Of a stretch of 64,000 nt of DNA, positions 18,410 through 26,809 are shown piece by piece. Below the pieces are notes generated by a model. That model saw nothing but the letters and a program-made list of their open reading frames with translations, had not been told where the DNA came from and ran no database searches. Position 1 is the stretch's first letter. The number at the start of each line of letters is the position of its first letter. Location of the stretch: positions 1 to 64,000 of the forward strand of contig NC_009670.1 in assembly GCF_000017405.1 (NCBI RefSeq), read 5' to 3'. A program made the translations under genes and the position numbers. The DNA comes from Brucella anthropi ATCC 49188. Lineage in GTDB: Bacteria; Pseudomonadota; Alphaproteobacteria; Rhizobiales; Rhizobiaceae.

Positions 18410-18818
18410 CGGACCGTCGAATGGCTCTGTCATTTCCTACCCCTATCTTTGGGCATGGCAACGCGACAAAGGGGAGACGGAGGGTCGAAAAGAACGGCCC
18501 GTCTGCATGGTTCTTGCAATCGCCAAAGGTAGCCAGACAAATCTCATTCTGCTGGCAATCTCGGGAACACCACCACGTTCAGATCAGACAGCGCTCGAGA
18601 TCCCGCAGCTCGAATGCCGCCGTGCCGGTATCCGAGATTGGAAAGATGCCTGGATTACTGTGTCGGAATTCAATCACGACGTGGCAGAGACCTCCTTCCA
18701 CTATGACCCGAACATGGAAGTGCTGGGATCGTTCAGCAAAGGCTTTCTTTCCAAGATTGCCGCAGCCTTCAAGCCGTATCTCGCAACCTTGAGCGCAAAA
18801 ATCAGCCGTATCGACTAA
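18402..18818 (+). CDS. PemK/MazF-like toxin
   Basis: A 138-residue protein overlapping the antitoxin gene. It starts MVDGPSNGSVISYPYLWAWQ and has RKERPVCMVLAIAKG and LILLAISGTPP, the strand pattern of PemK/MazF-like endoribonucleases (GxKxRPVLVL). The family here is the divergent version often found beside Phd-like genes in rhizobia, with a long C-terminal part (AWITVSEFNHDVAETSF; FSKGFLSKIAAAFKPYL). mRNA cleavage is assumed from the fold; active-site residues are not certain. Confidence 0.6.
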   Translation: MVDGPSNGSVISYPYLWAWQRDKGETEGRKERPVCMVLAIAKGSQTNLILLAISGTPPRSDQTALEIPQLECRRAGIRDWKDAWITVSEFNHDVAETSFHYDPNMEVLGSFSKGFLSKIAAAFKPYLATLSAKISRID

Positions 18819-18841
18819 ATCTCATACGCGGCACACAGGGT

Positions 18842-19582
18842 CTATCCGTTCTTTTTTCCAGATTTTTGCTTGACCCGGATACGCAGCGGGCGGCCCTCTG
18901 CATGCTCAAGATCGAAGGCGTTTGTTTTCCTCACGAGATCGCTCAGCTTGCGAAACCCATAAGTTCGCGGGTCAAAATCCGAAGCGAGATTTGCAAGTTG
19001 ATTGCCGACGGCGCCAAGCGGCACCCATCCATCCTCGCTTTCCATCTGGGCGATGACCTTCCTGATGATGGGCGTGGCGGCTGTCGGAGGCTGGAGAGAG
19101 GCTGTCGCCTGTGCCGTATCTGTCCCGTTCGCGGCAGCCACGGGCAACAGATTTTCGGTATAGATGAAACGCCGGCAGGCCTGCCTGAAACTTTCAGGCG
19201 TCTTCTGCTCTCCAAAACCGAAGACGTCGATGCCTTGTTCACGGATGCGAGAGGCGAGGCGGGTGAAATCGCTGTCGGAAGATACCAGGCAAAAACCGTC
19301 GAAGCGACCACTATGCAGCAGGTCCATCGCGTCGATGACAAGCGTGATATCGGAAGCATTCTTGCCGGCCGTGTAGGCGAACTGCTGCTGGGGAATGATT
19401 GCGTGCCTTGCGAGAACGTCGATCCACGCCTTTGAACGAGGATTGGCGAAGTCGCCATAGATGCGTCGAACACTCGCTTCGCCGATCTTGGCAATTTCTT
19501 CAAAAAGGCCATCAACGATTTTCGCGGACGCATTGTCAGCGTCGATAAGCACCGCGAGGCGCGGGGAACGGGGTTCTGCCAT
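18842..19582 (-). CDS. NYN-domain ribonuclease-like protein with OST-HTH/LOTUS domain
   Basis: A 246-residue protein of the LabA/DUF88 type. The N-terminal NYN (PIN-like) domain has AVLIDADNASAKIVDGLFEE, KNASDITLVIDAMDLLHSG and CLVSSDSDFTRLASRIREQG, which supply the acidic residues of the metal site. The C-terminal domain (about 165-235; DGWVPLGAVGNQLANLASDF, TYGFRKLSDLVRKTNAFDLE) matches the OST-HTH/LOTUS RNA-binding domain. Expected to act on RNA in the cytoplasm. It converges with the toxin gene and sits within a patch of toxin-antitoxin genes; some NYN proteins have been linked to defence, but no such role is shown here. Confidence 0.9.
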   Translation of the reverse strand: MAEPRSPRLAVLIDADNASAKIVDGLFEEIAKIGEASVRRIYGDFANPRSKAWIDVLARHAIIPQQQFAYTAGKNASDITLVIDAMDLLHSGRFDGFCLVSSDSDFTRLASRIREQGIDVFGFGEQKTPESFRQACRRFIYTENLLPVAAANGTDTAQATASLQPPTAATPIIRKVIAQMESEDGWVPLGAVGNQLANLASDFDPRTYGFRKLSDLVRKTNAFDLEHAEGRPLRIRVKQKSGKKNG

Positions 19583-19756
19583 GCCAAAGGATCCTGCCTA
19601 TCACAATTGACTGTAATCCAGCATCAACGAGCGGGTGGCGTGTGGCAACAACCTTGTTTCCCTACGCTCGCGATAGCTGGTCTATAAATTGATGAGCGCT
19701 CCGCATCCCCAAGAAAACAGGGAGCGCAACGAGTGCGGCCAGTCGGTCCCGCCGTC

Positions 19757-20107
19757 TCAGTGCATTTTCTGGAATTGCTCGCCCCAGTCGCGCATCGTTA
19801 TCAGTATGGGGGCGAGTGAGACACCGAGCGAGGTGAGTTCATATTCTACCTTGGGCGGCACCTCGGGATAAACGATGCGCCGAATGATCCCATCCACCTC
19901 CAGCTCTCGCAATTGCAGTGTCATCATGCGGGGTGTGGCTGCCGGGACGAGGCGACACAGTGCGTTGAAACGCAGCTTGCCGTCCAGCAGGTGAAACAGA
20001 ATGACTGGCTTCCATATGCCGCCGATAACCGACAGCGTAGCTTCGACTGCGCATCCGGTGCGATCGGCGCGGCGCCGCCCCCGTTTCATGCGGGTACTAT
20101 CGTTCAT
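19757..20107 (-). CDS. HxlR-family transcriptional regulator
   Basis: A 116-residue winged-helix protein with the HxlR pattern: GCAVEATLSVIGGIWKPVIL, FHLLDGKLRFNALCRLV, and TPRMMTLQLRELEVDGIIRR, ending with VEYELTSLGVSLAPIL. The cysteine near residue 19 is typical of members that sense reactive electrophiles or oxidants. It is divergent from a dehydrogenase gene with an 81-base gap containing a good dyad operator (20112-20154), so it most likely controls that gene and itself. Confidence 0.92.
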   Translation of the reverse strand: MNDSTRMKRGRRRADRTGCAVEATLSVIGGIWKPVILFHLLDGKLRFNALCRLVPAATPRMMTLQLRELEVDGIIRRIVYPEVPPKVEYELTSLGVSLAPILITMRDWGEQFQKMH

Positions 20108-20111
20108 GATA

Positions 20112-20154
20112 CTACATGCTCAATTTGTATGTACTTCATCAAATTGACTTGTAG
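20112..20154. promoter_or_regulatory. Dyad operator between hxlR-like gene and dehydrogenase
   Basis: TCAATTTG (20120-20127) and CAAATTGA (20140-20147) form a perfect 8-base dyad; the outer CTACA (20112-20116) and TGTAG (20150-20154) extend it. Position between divergent genes fits an HxlR binding site. Confidence 0.65.
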
Positions 20155-20188
20155 GCTTATCTGGAGGCTCTGAAAAGGAGATGCCTCG

Positions 20189-21172
20189 ATGCAACGATAC
20201 ATATTGACCGGAAACGAAAACCCGCGCCTCAAGCTCGCCTCGGCCGATGTGCGCCAGCCGGAGAAAGGCGAAGTTGCCGTAGATCTGCGCGCTGCCTCCC
20301 TTAACTTCCGCGACGTGATCATCGCCAGAAACTTCAAAGACGTGGTGCCGCTCTCCGATGGCGCAGGCATCGTGTCGGTCGTGGGCGAACAGGTAGACGG
20401 CTGGGAGGTTGGCGATCGCGTGGTAATCGGATTTATGCCGGGATGGGTAGATGGCCCGATCACTGCCGCCAAGAAGGCAACAAGCCTCGGGGGTCAGACC
20501 ATGGACGGCGTTCTGACAGAGCGCATTGTCGTGCCCGCCGACAGCATCGTGCGCCTTCCGGACGCGATGACGTTCGAGGAAGCCGCGACGCTGCCTTGCG
20601 CTGGCGTGACGGCGTTCGCCGCCCTGTTTGAGCGTCGGCCGGTGCAGCCAGGTGAATCCGTTTTGTTGCTCGGCACGGGCGGCGTATCGATCTTCGCTCT
20701 TCAGCTCGCTAAAAAGGCAGGCGCCCGTGTCATCATCACCTCCAGCTCGGACGAAAAGCTCTAGCGTGCCCGTAAGCTGGGCGCGGATGAAGTCATCAAC
20801 TATCGCCGTACTCCGGCCTGGCAGGATGAGGTTCTGAAACTCACAGATGGCATCGGCGCTGACCTGGCGGTTGACGTCGCTGGCCCGGCCACGCTCAGCC
20901 AGACACTTGCCGCTACCCGTTTTGATGGTCGTATCTCCCTGATGGGAGTGCTAACCGGGTTTGACGGTCACATTGATACGGGAGCGATTCTCGAAAAGCG
21001 GATCACCCTGCAGGGGATCTATGTCGGCCCCGTGGCAACGCTCGCGTCCCTCGTGAAGACCGGAATCACCCCCCAGGTTGACCAGGTGTTCCCTTTCGAG
21101 GAAGCAGAAGCCGGCTATAACGCGCTGCGGGATGCAGGCCATTTCGGCAAACTGGTCATCAAAATAGGATAA
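20189..21172 (+). pseudogene. Zinc-type alcohol dehydrogenase/quinone reductase, broken by a nonsense codon
   Basis: A full-length MDR-family NAD(P)-dependent dehydrogenase (about 327 codons) interrupted by TAG at 20762-20764. Before it: N-terminal GroES-like domain (RDVIIARNFKDVVPLSDGAG; GDRVVIGFMPGW) and the start of the nucleotide domain (VLLLGTGGVSIFALQLAKKA). After it, in the same frame: RARKLGADEVINYRR, DLAVDVAGPATLSQ and GKLVIKIG, ending at 21172. A single change of the expected GAG to TAG explains the break, so this is a recent loss, a suppressed codon or a sequence error. The divergent HxlR gene probably regulates it. Confidence 0.85.
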
Positions 21173-21291
21173 AACCAGTGCGCGACGATTCCGTTCCCGC
21201 ACCCTATGTGCCAGCTGAGGCGGCTTATCTTGCAATTTAAGGTGATGCGCGCTAAATGTAGTTACGTAACCACGATATTTGGAGGCTTGTC

Positions 21292-21546
21292 ATGACGGTC
21301 ACCACGCTTTCAGGCCGGGAACTCAATCAGGATCTTGGCCGCGCAAAACGCGCGGCCAACGAGGGGCCAGTCATCATCACCGACAGAGGACGGCCAGCGC
21401 ATGTCCTCTTGTCGTTCGACGAGTATAAACGGCTGACCGGAAAAATGCGGACGCTCGGCGACATGCTGGCTGCACCGGGTGCGGGAGAAATAGATTTGCC
21501 GCTTTCGCCGCGGACGGAACGTGCGCAGGCAGTTGACCTGTCCTGA
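21292..21546 (+). CDS. Phd/YefM-type antitoxin for VapC
   Basis: An 84-residue antitoxin with the N-terminal DNA-binding pattern TTLSGRELNQDLGRAKRAAN, then GPVIITDRGRPAHVLLSFDE. The C-terminus (EIDLPLSPRTERAQAVDLS) is the likely toxin-binding tail. A GGAGG ribosome site lies before ATG 21292. Its last base is shared with the first base of the toxin start, so the pair is coupled. As in other such pairs it probably represses the operon. Confidence 0.9.
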   Translation: MTVTTLSGRELNQDLGRAKRAANEGPVIITDRGRPAHVLLSFDEYKRLTGKMRTLGDMLAAPGAGEIDLPLSPRTERAQAVDLS

Positions 21547-21971
21547 TGCTGTTACTCGATACGAATGTTGTCTCCGAACTGCGCAAGATTGTGAGCGGCA
21601 AGGCGCATCCCAATGTCGTGGTCTGGAACGAAACCGTTGATCCGGCCGAAACGTTCATCTCTTCTGTTGTTCTGCATGAGCTTGAGATCGGTGTGCGGTT
21701 GGTGGAACACAATGACAGCGCTGCCGGGAGAGTATTGCGCAACTGGCTGGACAACACGGTTATTACGGCGTTCTCGGGTCGAATCCTTCCCCTTGACGAC
21801 GCGGCGGCCTTACAGGCAGCCAAATGGCATGTGCCTGACCCCAAGCCGATCAACGACGCCTATATCGCGGCAACGGCGCTCACCCGTCGCATGACACTCG
21901 TCACGCGCAACATCAAGGATTTTGCGGGGATGGGCGTGAAACTCGTCAATCCTTGGGATCCTGCCATGTAG
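21546..21971 (+). CDS. vapC: VapC/FitB-type PIN-domain toxin
   Basis: A 141-residue PIN-domain ribonuclease. Acidic active-site positions are visible in LLLDTNVVSELRK (D5), the middle VVLHELEIGVR glutamate, and PINDAYIAATALTRRM with VTRNIKDFAGMGV. Length and motif spacing are typical of VapC/FitB toxins, which cleave specific RNAs. It is the second gene of a toxin-antitoxin operon and the second such pair within 4 kb. Confidence 0.93.
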   Translation: MLLLDTNVVSELRKIVSGKAHPNVVVWNETVDPAETFISSVVLHELEIGVRLVEHNDSAAGRVLRNWLDNTVITAFSGRILPLDDAAALQAAKWHVPDPKPINDAYIAATALTRRMTLVTRNIKDFAGMGVKLVNPWDPAM

Positions 21972-22660
21972 CAGCGGTGTGATAAACTTCGTTCGCGCCA
22001 AAACATAGCGACGAAACCGCGATAGCGCTCAATCTTTGCGCAAACCCGCATCCGGACCCAGAAATATTCCAACCCCGTTTGCGGGCATGTGGTCAGCGGA
22101 ACTGTGCTCGGCAATTGGGGCCATTCACAAACGCAGTGCAGCATCTGCATGGCTGCATTGCACAATAAATAGTTTCCATCTGGGCAGAAATTAGTCATAC
22201 AGCACATAGCTGATGCATTTTGACGGTCACCTCCCAGTTCCGTCGCATCAGCTGTTCCCCTCTGGAGGTTCAAGATCTCCACACTTCATGGGCCGCGGTT
22301 TCCGACGGCCCATTTTTTTATCTTTCGCTCAACTCTGATGTCGCGCGCCTCGCAAGAGGTGGCATCGGCCTGTCCCTCGTGCGTGGTGGGCGGAAAAAGA
22401 ATGGGAAGGAAGAAAAGGGGGAAGAAGAAACCGGTCGCAGATCGGTCCTCCCGCCGACGCTCACGCTCAACCGCCGCCTGCCGCATCCCGGCAACTCGTC
22501 CTTCGCAGGGCCCATAGCCCCGCTTGTCCTTCGCCGCAGGGACGCTCGGCCGCAGTTGCGCCGGTCCGGCCGTCCCGCGGTCCGGAAGATGTCTTCGGAA
22601 AAAAGAAGACACGAACAGGAGTGGCAACGGGCCGCTCCGTATCCGGTGAAGGAGAAACCC
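21972..22660. other. Long spacer before the ParB-like gene
   Basis: About 690 bases without a supported gene. It contains a strong terminator (22288-22319) that does not follow any annotated gene on its strand closely, a purine-rich tract (about 22384-22430), the TGCCGCAT word (about 22474-22481), and further GC-rich repeats. The frame is open from 22220 into the ParB-like gene but the added residues are low-complexity and unlike the family. Confidence 0.5.
22288..22319 (+). terminator. Orphan Rho-independent terminator
   Basis: Stem ATGGGCCG (22288-22295) / CGGCCCAT (22306-22313) followed by an uninterrupted T-run to 22319. The nearest upstream + strand gene (vapC) ends 316 bases before it, so it may end a small non-coding transcript or act as an attenuator. 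Confidence 0.8.
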
Positions 22661-24454
22661 ATGTATCTTGTCACGCTCGATCCACGCGCGCTGAAAGACA
22701 ACCCCGACAAGACACGCCAGTCAAAGTCATCGCCACAGGGTGATGCGCTACTTCTGGCCACCATCAAGGCCGTCGGTATTATCCAGCCGCCAGTGGTCGA
22801 ACCCGAAAAGGATGGCGGTAACGGCTACATCATCGATGCCGGCCATCGCCGCGTGCGCCAGGCCATCGCCGCTGGCCTTGAGGAAATTCAGGTTCTCGTC
22901 GATGAGGCGGCGAACGACAATGGTGCGATGCGCTCCATGGTGGAAAACACGGCACGCGAACCCCTCAACCCGGTCGACCAATGGCGTGGCATCGAACGGC
23001 TCGTGGCTCTCGGCTGGACCGAGGAAGCGATCGCGCTGGCGCTGACACTTCAGGTACGGCAGGTCCGCAAGCTCAGGCTTCTCGCTAACGTATTGCCTGC
23101 GATGCTCGACCAGATGGCGCTCGGCGACATGCCGTCCGAGCAGCAGCTTCGCACCATCGCCTCCGCCAGTGTCGAAGAACAGAAGCAGGTCTGGAAAGCC
23201 AACAAGCCGAAGAAGGGCGAGCGGGCATCCTGGCACCAGATTTCCAGTGCACTTGCCAAGAAGCGTATGTACGCCAAGGACGCGAGCTTCGGCGACGATC
23301 TCGCGGCAGCCTATGGTGTCGAATGGGTCGAGGATCTCTTCGCTCCGGCCGACGAGGATACGCGCTACACAACCAACGTCGAGGGCTTCCTCGGTGCTCA
23401 GCACGAGTGGATGACGGCCAATCTCCCGAAACGTGGTGCCATCGTCGAGGTCAATTCCTGGGGACAGCCGGAACTGCCCAGGAAAGCCGAGCGCGTCTAC
23501 AGCAAGCCGCAGAAATCGGACCATGCCGGCATCTATCTCGATCGTGATGGTAAAGTGCAGACGGTCTATTATCGTCTTCCCGAGGTGAAGAAGCCGAAGG
23601 GCGCCGGTGGTGCGACGACGGGCGGTGTCGGAGAGGCCGAGGACGACACGATCATTGGCGCAAAACCACGCCCCGATGTCACTCAGAAGGGCCTCGACAT
23701 GGTCGGGGATTTTCGGACCGATGCCTTGCATGAGGCGCTCGGCCGCGCGCCGATCGAGGACGATACATTGCTGGCTCTGCTGGTACTCGCCTTTGCAGGT
23801 ACCAACGTACGCGTCGATTCCGGAGCCGGGGACACGGTTTACGGGCAGAAGCGTTTTGCCCGGCATGTCGTCCGACTGATCGATGAGAATGGCAAGCTGT
23901 CCTTCGATCTCGACACCTTGCGGGTCGTTGCCCGCTCGACGCTGGTCGAGGTGCTGTCATGCCGCCGTGGTATGTCGAACAGTGGCGTTATCTCCAGGAT
24001 TGCCGGCGATGCCATCGGGGCGGATGGCTATCTGCCGAATATGGGCAGCGAAGACTTCCTGCTTTGCTTGTCGCGCCAGGCGCTGGAGGCGTCCTGCAAG
24101 GACGCTTCCGTTCTGCCGCGCCAGAAGGTGCGCGAAACCCGCGCTGCGCTGGTCGACCATTATCAGGACGGCCATTTCGTGCACCCCTCGGCTCTCTTCG
24201 CACCGGAGGCTGGCGACGTGGCAGATCTGATAAAGCGTGGCGAGGTCATCGACGCCGATGACGACGGCCCGGGTAGTGACGAGGAGGAGATTGCCGCCTC
24301 CGAGGATGTCGAGGCTGGAACCGAGGCGGCTCACAGCGACCCGTCCGAAGCCGGTGATGGTGAATCGGGTGAGGATCCTGCCGATACAGACGGTGGATCC
24401 GACACGCCGGCAACCGACGAAGACGACAGCGCCTACGGTATCGCCGCCGAATAG
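22661..24454 (+). CDS. ParB/Spo0J-family nuclease-fold protein
   Basis: A 597-residue protein starting at ATG 22661 with GGAG seven bases before. The N-terminal ParB fold is clear: PRALKDNPDKTRQSKSSPQG, IKAVGIIQPPVVEP, the DAGHRRVRQAIAAGLEEIQV box, and SMVENTAREPLNPVDQWRG, then a helix-turn-helix region (EEAIALALTLQVRQVRKLRL). The C-terminus is an acidic tail. The replicon partition protein should be RepB next to repC, so this solitary ParB-like protein of the accessory island is likely not the main partition protein. Such island-encoded proteins are common on conjugative plasmids and their role is not settled. A terminator follows at 24483. Confidence 0.85.
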   Translation: MYLVTLDPRALKDNPDKTRQSKSSPQGDALLLATIKAVGIIQPPVVEPEKDGGNGYIIDAGHRRVRQAIAAGLEEIQVLVDEAANDNGAMRSMVENTAREPLNPVDQWRGIERLVALGWTEEAIALALTLQVRQVRKLRLLANVLPAMLDQMALGDMPSEQQLRTIASASVEEQKQVWKANKPKKGERASWHQISSALAKKRMYAKDASFGDDLAAAYGVEWVEDLFAPADEDTRYTTNVEGFLGAQHEWMTANLPKRGAIVEVNSWGQPELPRKAERVYSKPQKSDHAGIYLDRDGKVQTVYYRLPEVKKPKGAGGATTGGVGEAEDDTIIGAKPRPDVTQKGLDMVGDFRTDALHEALGRAPIEDDTLLALLVLAFAGTNVRVDSGAGDTVYGQKRFARHVVRLIDENGKLSFDLDTLRVVARSTLVEVLSCRRGMSNSGVISRIAGDAIGADGYLPNMGSEDFLLCLSRQALEASCKDASVLPRQKVRETRAALVDHYQDGHFVHPSALFAPEAGDVADLIKRGEVIDADDDGPGSDEEEIAASEDVEAGTEAAHSDPSEAGDGESGEDPADTDGGSDTPATDEDDSAYGIAAE

Positions 24455-24482
24455 CGGTGCAGCTCTCATCCAGATCGTCACC

Positions 24483-24513
24483 CGCCGCCGGCTCATCACC
24501 GGCGGCGGTTTTG
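24483..24513 (+). terminator. Terminator after the ParB-like gene
   Basis: Perfect 10-bp stem CCGCCGCCGG (24483-24492) / CCGGCGGCGG (24500-24509) followed by TTTT. Confidence 0.8.
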
Positions 24514-24546
24514 TTTCCAGCCCCTCAAATCCACAGGAGAAATCTC

Positions 24547-25020
24547 ATGTCCGCCTCTCTCGTTTTCACGCTCGTTCCGATCGGATCCATCGTGTCCTGG
24601 TCTGATGGAACGCCCAAGCCGCCGGAGCGCCATAAGAAAAAACTCGCTGCCTGGAGGACCAGAAACAGCTCCGGCCGCCTGATCCGCAAGCAGCCCAGCC
24701 AGACCCGTGGCAGCTACACCGCGCCTGACTGCTTCACCATCCATGAAGGCGACCATGGCAGCAAGGGCACCATCGTGCTGCGTGTCTATCGCACCTTCGA
24801 TGTTGGCGCCTGCTCCCTGAGTTTCACCGTGGTGGAGCGTCCGGCGATCGGTTCGGTCCGCATCTTCGATCGCGCCGGCGAGGGCGCGGAGCTCGTTCAT
24901 GTCGCTGCCGATCATCCCGCGGCGGAAGAATGGCTCGCCCGCCACCGGCATCCGCACGCCGTGCTGGAAGAGGTAACGCGCAGCCAGGAAAGCCCGTCCG
25001 AGGACAAGGCCGCCGCATAA
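24547..25020 (+). CDS. Unknown protein, first of two tandem paralogues
   Basis: A 157-residue soluble protein from ATG 24547, preceded by AGGAGAAATCTC. It begins MSASLVFTLVPIGSIVSWSD and has RNSSGRLIRKQ, a strand-rich middle (SLSFTVVERPAIGSVRIFD) and LVHVAADHPAAEEWLARH. The gene at 25117 encodes a clear paralogue with the same order of blocks. No family recognised. Each copy has its own ribosome site and the first is followed by a hairpin terminator. Confidence 0.7.
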   Translation: MSASLVFTLVPIGSIVSWSDGTPKPPERHKKKLAAWRTRNSSGRLIRKQPSQTRGSYTAPDCFTIHEGDHGSKGTIVLRVYRTFDVGACSLSFTVVERPAIGSVRIFDRAGEGAELVHVAADHPAAEEWLARHRHPHAVLEEVTRSQESPSEDKAAA

Positions 25021-25055
25021 GCCGCCATTCCCTTTGTACATCGAAATCATCTACC

Positions 25056-25080
25056 GCCGCCGGCCTGTCCGGCGGCGCTT
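25056..25080 (+). terminator. Terminator-like hairpin between tandem paralogues
   Basis: Stem GCCGCCGG (25056-25063), loop CCTGT, CCGGCGGC (25069-25076), then GCTTTCG. The T-run is short; it closely resembles the terminator at 24483. Confidence 0.55.
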
Positions 25081-25116
25081 TCGTGTTCAATTCCCTTATC
25101 GAGAAGGAGGACATAG

Positions 25117-25590
25117 ATGTCCGCACTCATGATCTTCGACCTTGCGCCGATCGGCGCCGTCATTTCCTGGTCGGACGGCAATCCTCGCCCGTCCGAGGAC
25201 AGAATTCACACGCTTGCCGGATGGAAACGCGACAATGCGGTTGGACGGCTGGTGCGTAAACGCAGCCGTACTGTCATGGCACAGTCTCGCATTCCCGCAA
25301 GTTTCAAGGTTGCCACGGACGGTATCGACGATCTCGGTGCCATCATCGGCGCCGACTTCAGGATGTTTTCCGTCGGCAGCGTGCTCACTTTCGCCGTGCT
25401 TGAACGGCCTCAGGTCGGCTCCATCCGTATTCTTGACGGTGATGCCGAGGATGCTGAACTCCTGCATCTTGCGGCCGATCAAGCCCATGCCGAGATCTGG
25501 GTACGGAGCTGTGGCTTCAGCAATACGATGTTGCGCGAGGTCACCGCGGATGAGGTTGCCGCTGACCGGATCGAGGGGAGGGTGGCATGA
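25117..25590 (+). CDS. Unknown protein, second of two tandem paralogues
   Basis: A 157-residue protein with AGAAGGAGG before ATG 25117. It begins MSALMIFDLAPIGAVISWSD and shares with its upstream neighbour the blocks VGRLVRK, LTFAVLERPQVGSIRILD and LLHLAADQAHAEIWVR. Equal length and collinear similarity indicate tandem duplication followed by strong divergence. Its stop overlaps the next start by 4 bases (25587-25590), so it is coupled to the DUF7007 gene. Confidence 0.7.
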   Translation: MSALMIFDLAPIGAVISWSDGNPRPSEDRIHTLAGWKRDNAVGRLVRKRSRTVMAQSRIPASFKVATDGIDDLGAIIGADFRMFSVGSVLTFAVLERPQVGSIRILDGDAEDAELLHLAADQAHAEIWVRSCGFSNTMLREVTADEVAADRIEGRVA

Positions 25591-26477
25591 ACAGGCAAGC
25601 CAACGCCCATGATGCAATGACCCCCCAAAATTCAGGGGTCGAGTTCGCGCGCAGTGCTGATGATTTCCCGGTCGCCCGGATCGGCGATATCACGCTCGCG
25701 ATGCTGCCGTTGGTTGATGGCGGCGTTTTCCTTGCCAGTGCCTGGCGTGTGTACCGGCCACTCGCGGAGATGACACGAGCCGATTTTTACGGTCACGAAC
25801 GCCGGCTGGACGACGAGGCGGCATTCCGCGATCGCGTGTTCGAGACGGCCGAACACCGTCGCGAGCTTGCAGGTCTTGACCGTGTCGAGAGGCGGATCGC
25901 CTGCAGCACCCCATGGGGCGCCTCGCAAATGGCGACGGTCTATGCCGAGGGTGTGACGTCACACATGACGGCCGGTCACGGCGGATTTCACCTGTCGATG
26001 GAACGCAATCTGCGAATCCATCCTTCGCTTCGCAAGGAGACCCCGTGGTACGAAGAAGATGCCGAATGGGCGATCGTCGCCGTGACTTTCCCGGAGCTAT
26101 TCACCAGCTACGAGCGCCGGATCGCCGGAAATACGATCCGCAATAGCTGGCCGGATGCGTGGGAAACAATCAACGGCTGCGTGCTGGATCCTGCCGAATC
26201 CTGGGAAAAGGCCCGCAGGCTTTTCGACACCGCGCATGCAGACGATTGGGTGGTCATTTCCGCCATCCTTTCCGACCAGCATCAAGGCATGACCGAAGTG
26301 ATCGCCACGCTCGGCGGGAAACGCGACCTTTCTGCCGGGGAGCGGCGCTATCTTGTGCCAAGTCCCGAATATGGCACCCGGAACCCGCTCGGTTTCGTCA
26401 TCGATCCGGGCCGTCATCAACTCTACGACGGTTCGTCGAGCTTCGTGGGCTGGAAGGCGCGGAGGACGGCCGGATGA
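25587..26477 (+). CDS. DUF7007-like protein
   Basis: A 296-residue soluble protein. The core (about 108-200) reads CSTPWGASQMATVYAEGVTS, HMTAGHGGFHLSMERNLRIH and WYEEDAEWAIVAVTFPELF, the pattern I associate with DUF7007 of rhizobial plasmids. Histidines and glutamates in the GHGGFHL and YEEDAEW blocks could form an active or metal site, which is inference only. Start and stop both overlap neighbours by 4 bases, so 25117-26809 is one translationally coupled run. Confidence 0.7.
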   Translation: MNRQANAHDAMTPQNSGVEFARSADDFPVARIGDITLAMLPLVDGGVFLASAWRVYRPLAEMTRADFYGHERRLDDEAAFRDRVFETAEHRRELAGLDRVERRIACSTPWGASQMATVYAEGVTSHMTAGHGGFHLSMERNLRIHPSLRKETPWYEEDAEWAIVAVTFPELFTSYERRIAGNTIRNSWPDAWETINGCVLDPAESWEKARRLFDTAHADDWVVISAILSDQHQGMTEVIATLGGKRDLSAGERRYLVPSPEYGTRNPLGFVIDPGRHQLYDGSSSFVGWKARRTAG

Positions 26478-26809
26478 AACCCGTCAATCCTCGCGTGCTG
26501 TTGAAGCGAATGGAGGCAGCCCATCGGGACACCCGCCGGCACCTCGATCTCGTTCATCGGCAGATCGCATGCCGCGCCGAACGCATTACGATCACACAGA
26601 AGGCAAAGGCGAGACACTCATCCCGCAAGCGGTCGGGTACGCGGTGGTGCCGAAACGACCAGATGCTGCTTCAGGCACATCTCGATCGGCTTCAATTCGA
26701 GCGGCGTCTTGAACTCGATGGGCTCGCCGGCAAACTGGCTCGTCAGGAACAGGCGATCGACACGCTGCGTCGAAAACTCGGCGAAGAGGCCGGCCGCAGG
26801 GTTGCGTGA
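26474..26809 (+). CDS. Small basic coiled-coil protein
   Basis: A 111-residue basic protein whose ATG overlaps the stop of the DUF7007 gene. It is predicted helical along most of its length (VLLKRMEAAHRDTRRHLDLV; LLQAHLDRLQFERRLELDGL; LARQEQAIDTLRRKLGEEAG), with a lysine/arginine-rich middle (AKARHSSRKRSGTRW). It could bind nucleic acid; no family recognised. It ends the coupled operon. Confidence 0.55.
   Translation: MKPVNPRVLLKRMEAAHRDTRRHLDLVHRQIACRAERITITQKAKARHSSRKRSGTRWCRNDQMLLQAHLDRLQFERRLELDGLAGKLARQEQAIDTLRRKLGEEAGRRVA

Noticed and set aside
22748..23866. Reverse-strand frame of 372 codons
   Set aside because: Antisense to the ParB-like gene; no independent support.
22661..24454. 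Replicon partition protein RepB
   Set aside because: It lies 21 kb from repC, is longer than RepB and has an acidic tail; repB should be immediately left of the window.
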